Shown in pieces: positions 17,632-26,562 of a stretch of DNA of 64,000 nt. Position numbers and translations under genes: made by a program. Source of the stretch: JAGHBT01 sp035311885 (lineage in GTDB: Bacteria; Krumholzibacteriota; Krumholzibacteriia; Krumholzibacteriales; WJIX01); the NCBI GenBank assembly GCA_964554125.1, contig CAZKNG010000002.1:16720-80719 (forward strand), given 5' to 3'. The stretch's first letter is position 1. Each line of letters begins with the position of its first letter. The notes beneath the pieces were generated by a model. It was given only the letters and a program-made list of their open reading frames with translations. It was not told the origin of the DNA and made no database searches.

Positions 17632-18546
17632 ATGAAAGCAATTATCATTATGGGACCCACCGGGATAGGTAAGAGTGACCTGGCAATCAGACTTGCCTTT
17701 AAGTTGAAAGGGGAAATAGTCTGTATCGATTCAAAAACAATATACAGGGGGATCAATATAGGAACATCCAAACCAACAGAATCAGATCGTAATAAGGTGC
17801 CTCACCATATGCTTGACATTCTTGATCTTGACGAAAATGCTAACGCAGCCTGGTTCTCCAAAAAAGCGAGAAAAATAACTGAAGATATTTTTTCCAGGGG
17901 AAAAACACCTCTCCTGGTGGGAGGTTCGGGATTATATTTTAAGAGCATTCTCCGCGGCCTGTTCGATATCAATCTTTCGGAGGATGAGCGAAAGGTGTTC
18001 TCTGAAAGCATAACTCATGTGGAAACCCCTGAACTCTATAAAAGGCTTCTGAAGTGTGATGAAGAAAGTGCGGAAAGAATTCACCCTAATGACCGTTACA
18101 GAATATCCAGAGCACTTGAAGTACACTCGCTCTCGGGTATACCCTTAAGTGAACATATCAGAAAACAGGATAACTCTGACCTATTCAACCTGCAATCTGT
18201 TAAAATAGGCCTTAATACCGAAAGACCCCTTCTTCATCAGAGAATAAACAACAGAGTTGAAGAAATGCTAAGAGATGGATGGATCGATGAAGTTAAAAAC
18301 CTTCTTTCGGCGGGAGTAAAACCTCAGTGGCCGGGTATGCAGACTCTTGGATATCCCGAAGTGATATCCTATTTGCGCAATAGAACTGATTATAATGAGA
18401 TGAAGGAAAAAATATCAGCGCGTACGAGGCAATACGCTAAAAGTCAGATAACCTGGTTTAAAAAGGAAGAAAAAATCACCTGGATTAACACTTCAAAGAA
18501 CGATCCCTATATTGCTGCTCTCAAGGTGCTTGACAGGGAGTTCTGA
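17632..18546 (+). CDS. miaA: tRNA dimethylallyltransferase
   Basis: 304 residues. MiaA attaches the dimethylallyl group to N6 of A37 in tRNAs reading UNN codons. The P-loop is GPTGIGKSDLA (residues 7-14), followed by DSKTIYRGINIGTSKPT, the PHHMLDILD segment, GGSGLYFK and the C-terminal RQYAKSQITWFK. A GGAG ribosome site precedes the ATG. It is co-directional with mutL and 21 bases upstream of a tRNA-Gly gene. Its product is the substrate of MiaB, encoded at the left edge of the window. Confidence 0.97.
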   Translation: MKAIIIMGPTGIGKSDLAIRLAFKLKGEIVCIDSKTIYRGINIGTSKPTESDRNKVPHHMLDILDLDENANAAWFSKKARKITEDIFSRGKTPLLVGGSGLYFKSILRGLFDINLSEDERKVFSESITHVETPELYKRLLKCDEESAERIHPNDRYRISRALEVHSLSGIPLSEHIRKQDNSDLFNLQSVKIGLNTERPLLHQRINNRVEEMLRDGWIDEVKNLLSAGVKPQWPGMQTLGYPEVISYLRNRTDYNEMKEKISARTRQYAKSQITWFKKEEKITWINTSKNDPYIAALKVLDREF

Positions 18547-18567
18547 AATTGATATTTTCATTCTTAC

Positions 18568-18640
18568 GCGGGCGTAACTCAGTTGGTAGAGTATCAGCTT
18601 CCCAAGCTGAAGGTCGCGGGTTCAAATCCCGTTGCCCGCT
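18568..18640 (+). tRNA. tRNA-Gly (anticodon CCC)
   Basis: A cloverleaf with acceptor stem GCGGGCG/TGCCCGC, anticodon stem TCAGC/GCTGA around loop TTCCCAA (anticodon CCC, codon GGG), and T arm CGGG-TTCAAAT-CCCG. CCA is not encoded. A T-rich run follows at once and may terminate the mutL-miaA-tRNA transcript. Confidence 0.93.
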
Positions 18641-18721
18641 TTTTCTTTTTTTGTTCATCATAATATCTGGTGTCTGGTGAGAAATAGCTCTGGTCTTATA
18701 TGTTAAGATAGAAGAAACAAT

Positions 18722-20014
18722 ATGGGAGCACGAATAAAAAAAGTATTGAATGAAACAGAAATCTTTCATCCGGGCGATGAAATAATTAAGATTAATTCCT
18801 TCCCGGTTGAAGATCAACTTGACATAATATTTCATATGGATGAGATCGGTGAAATAGATCTTGTTATAAGGAAAAATGACGGGCGCATCATAAAGGAAAC
18901 TATAGAAAGTTCCAATTTAAGTAAAATCGGAGTAATCTTCGAAGAAATGAAATTTATTAAATGCCGTAGTAATTGCGTCTTCTGTTTTGTAGATCAAATG
19001 CCTGAGGGGTTGAGGGGTACACTTTACAAAAAGGATGACGATTACAGATTGAGTTTTCTTTACGGCAATTATGTTACCTTGAATGATATAAAAAGGGAAG
19101 AGATTGAAAGAATAATTGAATATCATCTTTCACCCATCTATGTTTCTGTCCATTCTGTAAATAAACGTATTCGTGAATATCTATTTGGACGCACAATACC
19201 TAATAATATTCTGAAATTATTAGAAGATTTAGCTGATGGAGGTATTACTATACACGCCCAAATAGTGGTAATTCCGGGGATAAACGACGGGGAGGTGCTT
19301 GAAGAAAGCATAGATAAACTCTCTGACCTTTATCCGGCGTGCAAATCTGTAGCTGTCGTTCCCATTGGACTTACGGCGCACAGAAGAAAACTTCCGGATC
19401 TTAAAGGTTTTGATAAAGATAATGCTTTGAAACTTGTTGATTGGGCTGAAAATAAAGACAGACAGCTTACGGGATGGCCCAAAACTAATCAAAGATTTTT
19501 CTATCTCTCGGACGAATTCTTTTTTCTCGCAGGGAAAAAGATTCCTGACAGTAATTATTACGGAGATTTTGATCAATCGGAAAACGGCGTAGGAATGTCA
19601 AGGCTATTCATAGAGGAGATAAAAAATGAAATCAAGAACTTAAGACGGCAAACTGATATAGCTTCCGAATTCACCGTTGTTACCGGTAAACTGGGTTATA
19701 ATCTGATCAGTGAATATCTGATACCAATTATTAAAAAGGATCTAACTGGACTTAAAATTAATCTTATATATGTACCAAACAAACTATTTGGAGACTCTGT
19801 TACAGTATCCGGCCTTCTTTCCGGAAGGGATATTATAGAAGAGATCAATAAATTCGAAAATATCTCCGGCCCCATTGTCTTGCCGCCTAACTCTTTTAAT
19901 AATGAGGGGTTATTAATTGACAATTATTCAATATCTGACCTCCGCAATGAATTGAAGAAAGAGATAATTGTTCCGGAAAGCAATTTCCTGGAAAATAGTA
20001 TAGTTAAAGCATAA
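18722..20014 (+). CDS. DUF512 radical-SAM-like iron-sulfur protein with N-terminal PDZ domain
   Basis: 430 residues. Residues 1-70 form a PDZ-like domain (GDEIIKINSFPVEDQLD). Next is a CxxxCxxC cluster motif in FIKCRSNCVFCFVDQMPEGL, as in radical-SAM enzymes, then a TIM-barrel-like region and the C-terminal DUF512 domain. This architecture is widespread and often lies directly upstream of der, as it does here (13 bases). The biochemical role is not established, as far as I know. The start has an AGAAG ribosome-site-like stretch. Family assignment is confident; function is not. Confidence 0.88.
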   Translation: MGARIKKVLNETEIFHPGDEIIKINSFPVEDQLDIIFHMDEIGEIDLVIRKNDGRIIKETIESSNLSKIGVIFEEMKFIKCRSNCVFCFVDQMPEGLRGTLYKKDDDYRLSFLYGNYVTLNDIKREEIERIIEYHLSPIYVSVHSVNKRIREYLFGRTIPNNILKLLEDLADGGITIHAQIVVIPGINDGEVLEESIDKLSDLYPACKSVAVVPIGLTAHRRKLPDLKGFDKDNALKLVDWAENKDRQLTGWPKTNQRFFYLSDEFFFLAGKKIPDSNYYGDFDQSENGVGMSRLFIEEIKNEIKNLRRQTDIASEFTVVTGKLGYNLISEYLIPIIKKDLTGLKINLIYVPNKLFGDSVTVSGLLSGRDIIEEINKFENISGPIVLPPNSFNNEGLLIDNYSISDLRNELKKEIIVPESNFLENSIVKA

Positions 20015-20027
20015 AAAAGGAAGAAGC

Positions 20028-21353
20028 ATGAAGCAACTCAGCAGTGTTGCCATAATAGGAAAACCAAATTCCGGGAAATCAACGCTTTTTAACAGAATAG
20101 TAGGCGGAAGGAAAGCGATAACACATGCGGCCCCCGGGGTAACAAGAGACACTATGAGAGAGAAGACCAGCTGGAACGGAAAAGAATTTACCGTTGTTGA
20201 CACCGGGGGATTCGACTCAGAAGGTGACGATGCTTTACAGCATGAAATAAGAAAAAGGATTGTAAGTTCAGCTGTCAGCGCCGAGGTTATAATATTTCTT
20301 GCGGATCTGAAAACGGGCCCAACCTCGGAAGATATGCTGCTTCTTAAATCTATAAGGAAACTGCGAAATAAGATTATATGTGTCGTAAACAAGGTTGAAA
20401 GCACAAATGATGAAATTGAATCAAACGATTTCTATTCACTCGGTTTCAGTAGACTTTTTACAATAAGTGCTCTCCACGGCAGGGGAATAGGAGACATGCT
20501 CGATGAAGTAGTATCAAGATTACAGCCTGAAGATACTTTTCATTCAGTTGATGATGATATCATCAAGATCGATTTGATTGGCAAGCCGAACGTGGGTAAA
20601 AGTTCTATAGTAAACAAACTGATAGGAAAGGAAGAAAATATTGTATCTGAAGAACAGGGGACGACAAGGGATACTATAAATCTCCGCTTTAAGTATTACG
20701 GCAAAGATGTTGTCGTAACTGATACTGCCGGGATAAGGAGAAAATCAAGAAAGAGCAGAGGACTGGAAGGTCTTACGAGTCTGAAAAGTGAAAGAAGTGT
20801 GGGAAATGCCGATATCGTACTTGCAGTCATTGACGTTTCTAATAACAGGATAACAAAACAGGATATAAAAGTAATTTCAATAGCGCATAAAGCTAGAAAA
20901 GGAATTATAATTCTACTGAATAAATGGGATCTTGTTGATAAGACAGATCTTGATTACCAGACCTTCAAGAAAGTTATTCACAAATCTATTCCATTTGTAG
21001 AATACGCGCCTATCATTACAGTTTCGGCAAAGACGGGAACGAGGATAGGAGCTATTCTACCAAAATGTTTTGAGATTCAAGGGGAGAGAATAAAAAAGAT
21101 ACCCACACCAGAATTTAATAAATTCTTAAATAAAGTTACATCGATAAATCCGCCCGGCTATTACAAAGGAGGAATTGGAAAAATATTCTACGGCACTCAA
21201 ACTGACATCAAACCGCCTACCTTCACCCTTTTTGTAAACAATCCTTCCTATTTCCCTCGATCTTATAGACGTTATATAAACAATCAGTTAAGAAAAGTGT
21301 TTACCTTTGAGGGCACAGCTGTTAGAATTCGATTCAGATCAAGGGAGCACTAG
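20028..21353 (+). CDS. der: ribosome-assembly GTPase Der (EngA)
   Basis: 441 residues with the two tandem GTPase domains unique to Der. P-loops are GKPNSGKS (11-18) and GKPNVGKS (about 185-192), and the G3 motifs are DTGG and DTAG. The second G4 is NKWD; the first reads NKVE, a conservative change. A KH-like domain fills the last 80 residues. Der acts in 50S subunit maturation. It has a good AGGAAG ribosome site and is followed within two bases by plsY, giving a DUF512-der-plsY-gpsA order seen in several phyla. Confidence 0.97.
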   Translation: MKQLSSVAIIGKPNSGKSTLFNRIVGGRKAITHAAPGVTRDTMREKTSWNGKEFTVVDTGGFDSEGDDALQHEIRKRIVSSAVSAEVIIFLADLKTGPTSEDMLLLKSIRKLRNKIICVVNKVESTNDEIESNDFYSLGFSRLFTISALHGRGIGDMLDEVVSRLQPEDTFHSVDDDIIKIDLIGKPNVGKSSIVNKLIGKEENIVSEEQGTTRDTINLRFKYYGKDVVVTDTAGIRRKSRKSRGLEGLTSLKSERSVGNADIVLAVIDVSNNRITKQDIKVISIAHKARKGIIILLNKWDLVDKTDLDYQTFKKVIHKSIPFVEYAPIITVSAKTGTRIGAILPKCFEIQGERIKKIPTPEFNKFLNKVTSINPPGYYKGGIGKIFYGTQTDIKPPTFTLFVNNPSYFPRSYRRYINNQLRKVFTFEGTAVRIRFRSREH

Positions 21354-21354
21354 G

Positions 21355-21969
21355 ATGGAATTATTAGTAAATATTTTATTAGTTTCTGCTTCTGGTTACT
21401 TACTGGGGTCCATACCTACAAGCTTTATACTCGGAAAAGTATTGAAAGGTGTTGACCTTAGGGAATTCGGCAGCGGTAATCTCGGAGCCGCAAATACATT
21501 CAGAGTACTGGGTGCTAAAGCGGCTGTGCCTGTTCTGATAATCGATATAGGAAAAGGTTTTTTAGCCGTTAAAGCTGTTTCTTTATTTGGTATTGACAAC
21601 AGTACATTGATTGCTTTAGCAGCATTTCTTGCTGTCCTCGGCCATAATTATTCTATATTTGTCAGATTTTCAGGAGGTAAGGGGGTCGGCACCACAACAG
21701 GTGTTTTTCTTGCGATTGCACCTGTCGCTGTCGCTATATGTCTTATTGTCTGGCTCGTAATTCTTCTTTTAACAAGAATTGTGTCACTTGCAAGTATGTC
21801 AGCCGCAGTATTTTTACCTGTTTCACTGATATTAATGCGTTTCCTCTTCGGTTATAAAACAGGTATGGTGATAATTGCTCTTTCGGTAATTGTTGCAATA
21901 GCAGTAATATACAAACATAGATCTAATATAAAAAGACTCAAACTGGGTACTGAAAAAAGGATATTTTAA
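21355..21969 (+). CDS. plsY: acyl-phosphate:glycerol-3-phosphate acyltransferase PlsY
   Basis: 204 residues from the ATG at 21355, set by GGGAG seven bases upstream; an earlier in-frame ATG lies inside der. PlsY transfers acyl groups from acyl phosphate to glycerol-3-phosphate, the first step of phospholipid synthesis. Motifs are GSIPTSF, GSGNLGAANTFRVLG and GHNYSIFVRFSGGKGVGT. There are five to seven membrane helices. gpsA, which supplies the glycerol-3-phosphate, starts at the next base, so substrate supply and use are translationally coupled. Confidence 0.96.
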   Translation: MELLVNILLVSASGYLLGSIPTSFILGKVLKGVDLREFGSGNLGAANTFRVLGAKAAVPVLIIDIGKGFLAVKAVSLFGIDNSTLIALAAFLAVLGHNYSIFVRFSGGKGVGTTTGVFLAIAPVAVAICLIVWLVILLLTRIVSLASMSAAVFLPVSLILMRFLFGYKTGMVIIALSVIVAIAVIYKHRSNIKRLKLGTEKRIF

Positions 21970-23007
21970 ATGAATAGTACAAAAAGTAAAAAAAGAAGGA
22001 AAGAACAGATTACCGTATTAGGTTCTGGAAGTTGGGGAACTACCATAGCTATACTACTAAATGAAAATGGTCATGATGTAATTCTATGGGAAAAATTCCC
22101 GGAACTCTCGGAAGCAATAAAACGGGACCATGAAAACAAACGTTTTCTACCAGGAATTTCCATACCCTGGTCAATTAAGATAACATCGGATCTGAACGAG
22201 TCCCTTGAGGATTCAAAATATATTGTATTTGTTACACCCAGTCATACTATAAGAAATGTAGCCCGCCTGACAGCTTCTCAGCAGAACTTTGATAAGAATT
22301 CTATCATAATTGACGCAGCCAAAGGACTCGAGAATAAAACCCTTTGCCGCATGAGCACCGTTCTCAGTCAGGAACTTCCTCAGAGTAAGAAGCTGATAAA
22401 TTGCCTTCTTGGACCAAGCCATGCTGAAGAAGTAAGCAGAAAAATGCCTACTTCTGTAGTGGCGGCCGGAATAAATAGATCTGTACTTGAAAAGATACAG
22501 AATCTTTTCATGACTGAGAATTTCCGGGTTTACACTAACACTGACATTATAGGCGTTGAACTAGGCGTAGCTCTCAAGAACACAATAGCTATAGCAGCGG
22601 GGATTTGTGACGGACTCGGTTACGGAGATAATACAAAAGCGGCTCTTATAACAAGGGGTCTTGCTGAGATAAAACGTCTTGCCAAGAAACTCGGCGCCAG
22701 GAAAGAGACCTTAAGCGGACTTTCCGGTATTGGAGATTTGATAGCTACCTGCATGAGCAGACACAGTAGAAATCGGTATGTGGGAGAACAAATAGGCAAA
22801 GGCAAGAGTTTAAAAGAGGTTTTGGGTGATATGGTAATGGTAGCAGAAGGTGTCAAAACCACAAAGGCTGCCGTGAGACTGGGTTCAGCAGAGGGTGTTG
22901 AATTGCCAATAGCAGAACAGGTTTACAGTGTTCTATTTCACAGAAAAAATCCCAGAAAAGCTATGAGAGATCTGATGCTTAGAAAAGCAAAAAAGGAAAT
23001 GTATTGA
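21970..23007 (+). CDS. gpsA: glycerol-3-phosphate dehydrogenase [NAD(P)+]
   Basis: 345 residues. GpsA reduces dihydroxyacetone phosphate to sn-glycerol-3-phosphate. The N-terminal Rossmann motif is LGSGSWGTTIA, and the catalytic/substrate region reads VALKNTIAIAAGICDGLGYG followed by NTKAALITRGLAE. The later GLSGIGDLIATC and RNRYVGE stretches are also family hallmarks. An AAAGGA ribosome site lies within the end of plsY. The first ten residues are basic and extra compared with some relatives. Function is secure. Confidence 0.96.
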   Translation: MNSTKSKKRRKEQITVLGSGSWGTTIAILLNENGHDVILWEKFPELSEAIKRDHENKRFLPGISIPWSIKITSDLNESLEDSKYIVFVTPSHTIRNVARLTASQQNFDKNSIIIDAAKGLENKTLCRMSTVLSQELPQSKKLINCLLGPSHAEEVSRKMPTSVVAAGINRSVLEKIQNLFMTENFRVYTNTDIIGVELGVALKNTIAIAAGICDGLGYGDNTKAALITRGLAEIKRLAKKLGARKETLSGLSGIGDLIATCMSRHSRNRYVGEQIGKGKSLKEVLGDMVMVAEGVKTTKAAVRLGSAEGVELPIAEQVYSVLFHRKNPRKAMRDLMLRKAKKEMY

Positions 23008-23054
23008 TATAAGAAAAAACCTCGTATAAACAGTATTTACAAGGATAGGCAACT

Positions 23055-23420
23055 ATGACAAAATCCAATACCAAATTGTACTATTCAATAGGTGAAGTAA
23101 GTAACCTTCTCGGTGTTAAGGCACATGTGCTTCGGTATTGGGAATCTCAATTCCCGGTATTAAAACCAAGAAGGAGCAAGGCCGGAAACAGAACCTACAG
23201 AATCAGAGATATAAAATACCTGCTAAGTATACAGAAACTCCTTCATGAAAACGGTTTCACGATCTCCGGCGCGAGAAAGAAACTCAAAGATTCAGGTAAT
23301 AACCCCGATCTTCTTATTGAACAGCTGAATATTCCCTTTTCTGACCCTCAGAATCGAAAGCTTCTTCTTTCAGTAAAAAAGGAACTCGCCGAACTAAAGA
23401 AATTGATAGATGAATTATAA
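23055..23420 (+). CDS. MerR-family transcriptional regulator
   Basis: 121 residues. The N-terminal winged helix-turn-helix reads YYSIGEVSNLLGVKAHVLRYWE, then QFPVLKPRRSKAGNRTYR, which is the MerR DNA-binding signature. A short helical tail (to 121) provides dimerisation but no cysteine-rich or drug-binding effector domain. Such minimal MerR proteins next to housekeeping genes are common and their targets are usually unknown. It follows gpsA by 47 bases with an AAGGA ribosome site. Confidence 0.85.
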   Translation: MTKSNTKLYYSIGEVSNLLGVKAHVLRYWESQFPVLKPRRSKAGNRTYRIRDIKYLLSIQKLLHENGFTISGARKKLKDSGNNPDLLIEQLNIPFSDPQNRKLLLSVKKELAELKKLIDEL

Positions 23421-23511
23421 TTTCATTCAAAATAACCGGATTCTTTAACTTACTTGCTATTAGAGATTTATCTTGTAATTTTTAACGGCAAAGGTTAAAT
23501 TGTTTGCATGT

Positions 23512-23588
23512 CGGGGCGTGGCGCAGTCCGGTAGCGCACTTGCATGGGGGGCAAGTGGTCGCTGGTTCAAATCCAGTCGCCCCGACCA
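23512..23588 (+). tRNA. tRNA-Pro (anticodon GGG)
   Basis: Acceptor CGGGGCG/CGCCCCG, anticodon stem CTTGC/GCAAG around ATGGGGG (anticodon GGG, codon CCC), a standard T arm with GGTTCAAATCC, discriminator A, and an encoded CCA (23586-23588). It is very similar to the tRNA-Pro at 25854, apart from the anticodon arm. Confidence 0.94.
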
Positions 23589-23647
23589 TTTTTAATTCAT
23601 AACACCGAATAGTTTTTATGTTATAATTCTTTTTTTACAGTACTATT

Positions 23648-24334
23648 ATGGAAAAATGTTATCAGAATATTGCTGTGGTAATTCCCGCCTATAATGAAAG
23701 CAAACATATAACAGCTGTTGTCAAGGAAGTTAAAAACTTTATCAGAGTGGAAAATATCTTTGTTGTAGATGATGGATCAGATGACGGCACGGGAGGTAAG
23801 GCGGCGGGACTTGGAGTTAAAGTAATCAGCCACGAGAAAAATTACGGAAAGGGAAGGGCTTTGATTACAGGGCTTAATGAAATCAAGAATTCTCCTGATA
23901 TTTCAGCCGTAATTACCCTTGATGGAGACGGACAGCATAACCCTTCATATATACCGGAATTTATTACAAAGTTTTTCGAAACCGGCGCCGATATAATTAT
24001 CGGAAACAGAATGAATAAGACTGCCCGGATGCCCGCTATGAGAAGAGTCAGCAATAAGATTACATCTCTTATTATAAGCAGGTTAACGGGATTAAAAATC
24101 CCCGATAGCCAGTCCGGATACAGACTAATCGGTAGATCAATAATAAGAAATATCTATCTTAAGAGAACCCATTTTGATACAGAGAGTGAACTGATTCTGA
24201 AAGCAGCCGGGAATGAAGCAAAAATTGATTTTATTTACATCGATACTATCTATTCGGATGAAAAAAGCAAGATGAACCCATTTATTGATACCTACAGATT
24301 TTTATCTCTGGTTTTCAGGAGTTTTTTCTGGTAG
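23648..24334 (+). CDS. GT2-family glycosyltransferase (dolichol/polyprenol-phosphate mannosyltransferase-like)
   Basis: 228 residues with a single GT-A domain. It begins VVIPAYNESKHI, carries VDDGSDDGT for nucleotide-sugar binding, the DGDGQH metal motif (ITLDGDGQHNP) and a later SQSGYRLI stretch. There is no membrane tail, unlike many polyprenol-phosphate sugar synthases. The closest general class is DPM1-like GT2 enzymes, which make polyprenyl-phosphate sugars for envelope glycans. The acceptor and sugar cannot be read from sequence. It stands alone between a tRNA and surE, with a weak ribosome site. Confidence 0.82.
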   Translation: MEKCYQNIAVVIPAYNESKHITAVVKEVKNFIRVENIFVVDDGSDDGTGGKAAGLGVKVISHEKNYGKGRALITGLNEIKNSPDISAVITLDGDGQHNPSYIPEFITKFFETGADIIIGNRMNKTARMPAMRRVSNKITSLIISRLTGLKIPDSQSGYRLIGRSIIRNIYLKRTHFDTESELILKAAGNEAKIDFIYIDTIYSDEKSKMNPFIDTYRFLSLVFRSFFW

Positions 24335-24419
24335 ATTTCATTTTCTATCCTGATTCTAATAGGATAAAGAAATGCAAATAATGCTGAAAAATGAGGTACT
24401 GGAAAGTTGACGGTAAGAT

Positions 24420-25184
24420 ATGAAGGATAAGATAAATATCCTGGTTACTAATGATGATGGTATAAGGGCGTCCGGTCTTAGAGCTCTTGTGGATATTCTG
24501 AGTACCATGGGTAATGTTATAGTAATAGCTCCTGAAGTCGAACGCAGCGCTTCAAGTCATTCTATAACACTCAATAAACCGTTAAGAGTTCATGAATACG
24601 GCAATTCCTGGTTCAGCGTGACGGGCTCCCCCGCTGATTGTGTTATCATGGCTGTATACGGCATTATGGACAATAAGCCGGATATAGTTGTCTCCGGGAT
24701 TAACCATGGTCCTAATATGGGAGAAGATGTTATCTATTCAGGTACGGTCGCTGCCGCTATAGAAGGTTATATTCTGGGAATAAATTCGATAGCTATATCT
24801 GTTACTTCCCGAAAGAATCGTGATTTTACAGTCGCGTCGAGCGTTTCCGGAATGCTTGTAAGGAAGATGATAAAGAAATCTATTGATGATAAACTTCTTC
24901 TTAATGTAAATATCCCTTATATCGGAGAAGATAAATTTAAAGGTATAAAAATAACCAGCTTAGGTTCAAGAGTCTATAATGACATGATAATTACTAAAAA
25001 GGATCCGAGGGGTGATAATTACTATTGGATAGGGGGTGGGAAGCCCGGTTGGAGGGATGAGGATAAAACAGATTTCCAGGCTGTCAAGGCCGGATTCGTT
25101 TCTGTCACTCCGATATCACTCTCGATGACGGATAAAGAGAGAATTCCGGAATTGGAAAGTTGGGATTGGAGCAACTTGGAATAG
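24420..25184 (+). CDS. surE: 5'-nucleotidase SurE
   Basis: 254 residues. SurE is a metal-dependent nucleoside 5'/3'-phosphatase linked to stationary-phase survival. Active-site motifs are VTNDDGIRASGL at the N-terminus (metal-binding Asp-Asp), GSPADCV, and SGINHGPNMGEDVIYSGTVAAA, shown here as two overlapping pieces of the catalytic loop. Length is typical. It begins a stretch that ends in an NlpD-like lipoprotein and an RpoS-like sigma factor, echoing the surE-pcm-nlpD-rpoS locus of proteobacteria, with pcm absent. Confidence 0.96.
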   Translation: MKDKINILVTNDDGIRASGLRALVDILSTMGNVIVIAPEVERSASSHSITLNKPLRVHEYGNSWFSVTGSPADCVIMAVYGIMDNKPDIVVSGINHGPNMGEDVIYSGTVAAAIEGYILGINSIAISVTSRKNRDFTVASSVSGMLVRKMIKKSIDDKLLLNVNIPYIGEDKFKGIKITSLGSRVYNDMIITKKDPRGDNYYWIGGGKPGWRDEDKTDFQAVKAGFVSVTPISLSMTDKERIPELESWDWSNLE

Positions 25185-25217
25185 ACTTCATAGAGTAAAA
25201 ATATTTCAATTATTTTC

Positions 25218-25233
25218 TGGTACTATGATTGCT
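25218..25233 (+). promoter_or_regulatory. sigma-54 (-24/-12) promoter candidate ahead of the export protein / sigma factor block
   Basis: TGGTACTATGATTGCT fits TGGCAC-N5-TTGCW at all but one key position and has exact GG-N10-GC spacing. The expected start near 25244 is about 40 bases before the TTG start at 25286. It could drive the genes through to the RpoS-like sigma factor. Inferred from motif and position only. Confidence 0.6.
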
Positions 25234-25285
25234 TGATTATGAATACAATATAGTTTCCATCTTGAAAGATATAAGGGAGTAGATA

Positions 25286-25774
25286 TTGAGTGCAGCCTTT
25301 CAAGCTTTAGGTAGAATTCCGGCGGAATTTATCGTTTTTTTTATCGCCACACTTCCCGTATCGGAACTTCGCGGAGCAATTCCATACGCCCTGGCAATAG
25401 GTTTAAGCTGGCAAAAAGCCTACATTATTTCAGTTGCCGGTAATTTTCTTCCCGTTATACCGATACTGCTTTTTTTGGGTAGAGTTTCTGAAGCGCTGTC
25501 AAATCGCTATAGTTTCTTCGATCGTTTCTTCACCTGGTTATTCGAAAGAACCAGAAGTAAAAGTGAATTAATAGAAAGGTTTGAAGCTCTTGGGCTGATA
25601 TTTTTCGTGGCTATACCTCTTCCCGTGACCGGCGCCTGGACGGGTTGCGCGGCAGCTTTTATATTTAGGATCCCTTTAAGGCACGCTATACCTGCAATAA
25701 TTGCCGGAATCTTTATATCAGGAACTGTAGTCACATTAGCCAGCCTCGGTGTTATTTCCTTCTGGGGCATTTAA
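25286..25774 (+). CDS. putative small multidrug export family membrane protein (COG2426)
   Basis: 162 residues, strongly hydrophobic with four or five helices. The family signature PVSELRGAIPYALAIG occurs near residue 27, and a second conserved stretch reads AIPLPVTGAWTGCAAAF. The start is TTG, fixed by GGGAG six bases upstream. Despite the family name, transport activity of this group is poorly established. It follows the sigma-54-like promoter and precedes tRNA-Pro and the lipoprotein/sigma factor pair. Confidence 0.78.
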   Translation: MSAAFQALGRIPAEFIVFFIATLPVSELRGAIPYALAIGLSWQKAYIISVAGNFLPVIPILLFLGRVSEALSNRYSFFDRFFTWLFERTRSKSELIERFEALGLIFFVAIPLPVTGAWTGCAAAFIFRIPLRHAIPAIIAGIFISGTVVTLASLGVISFWGI

Positions 25775-25853
25775 TTACTAAAGGCTGATTTAAGGCTTTG
25801 TCGTTGATTCATTCAGGCTGGTGAATTATAATTAGCATGGTAATAATTTTTGT

Positions 25854-25930
25854 CGGGGCGTAGCGCAGTTCGGTAGCGCGCCTGCTTCGGGAGTAGGAGG
25901 TCGCTGGTTCAAATCCAGTCGCCCCGACCA
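25854..25930 (+). tRNA. tRNA-Pro (anticodon CGG)
   Basis: Acceptor CGGGGCG/CGCCCCG, anticodon stem CCTGC/GTAGG around TTCGGGA (anticodon CGG, codon CCG), T arm with GGTTCAAATCC, discriminator A and encoded CCA (25928-25930). It lies between two protein genes of the same orientation. Confidence 0.94.
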
Positions 25931-25987
25931 TTTTCACTGAAGATAAGATATCAGTTTTATTGATAAGAAGATATTCCAGAAGTGAAT

Positions 25988-26551
25988 ATGCCTGACAAAT
26001 ATCCAACAAAAAGGACATTGTTAATAACAGCCGTGATGCTATTATATTTCGGGTGTTCTGAAACTCCAATCTACCACGGCAAACTGGGAAGAAGACGCAG
26101 CAGAAAAAAGATCCCGACCACTAATAAGCAAACCCCTGATATAGCTATCAAGTTTTCTCCGCCAGTCCACAACTTCAGCAAAAAGAGGATTACAAGCAGT
26201 TTCGGAATTAGAAACAGCCCAAATTATAAATATAAGGAGCGTCACACCGGGATTGACATTGACACAACAATGGGGGAACCTGTTGTTGCCTCTGCTTCGG
26301 GTAAAGTTGTTTTCGCCGGCAGAAGAAATGGCTACGGGAAGATTATAATTGTTGATCACGGAAAACGTGTTCACACAGTTTACGCCCATCTTTCTTCGAT
26401 ACTTTGCAAAATGGGAGATTACGTCAAAACAGGGGATATAATAGGAAAAGCCGGTAAGAGTGGAAGAGCAACCGGAACACATCTTCATTTTGAAATCCGG
26501 AAAAAAGGTTACGCCGTAAATCCGATTCTATATATAGACAGAACCCTTTAA
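25988..26551 (+). CDS. M23 (LytM/NlpD-like) peptidase-family lipoprotein
   Basis: About 187 residues from ATG 25988 (a GTG at 25982 is also possible; AGAAG is better spaced for the ATG). The N-terminus has a basic stretch, a hydrophobic segment and a Cys in LYFGC, an imperfect lipobox. The M23 domain (about 60-185) keeps the zinc ligands: HTGIDID gives His and Asp, and HLHFEI gives the HxH pair. It is therefore probably an active peptidoglycan endopeptidase rather than a dead EnvC/NlpD-type activator. It directly precedes the sigma factor, as nlpD precedes rpoS. Confidence 0.85.
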   Translation: MPDKYPTKRTLLITAVMLLYFGCSETPIYHGKLGRRRSRKKIPTTNKQTPDIAIKFSPPVHNFSKKRITSSFGIRNSPNYKYKERHTGIDIDTTMGEPVVASASGKVVFAGRRNGYGKIIIVDHGKRVHTVYAHLSSILCKMGDYVKTGDIIGKAGKSGRATGTHLHFEIRKKGYAVNPILYIDRTL

Positions 26552-26562
26552 ATAAGAACCTC

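Noticed and set aside
24366..24382. Possible sigma-54 site before surE (GG-N10-GC in AGGATAAAGAAATGCA)
   Set aside because: Only the GG and GC pairs match; TGG, CAC and TTGC are not kept. Too weak to call.
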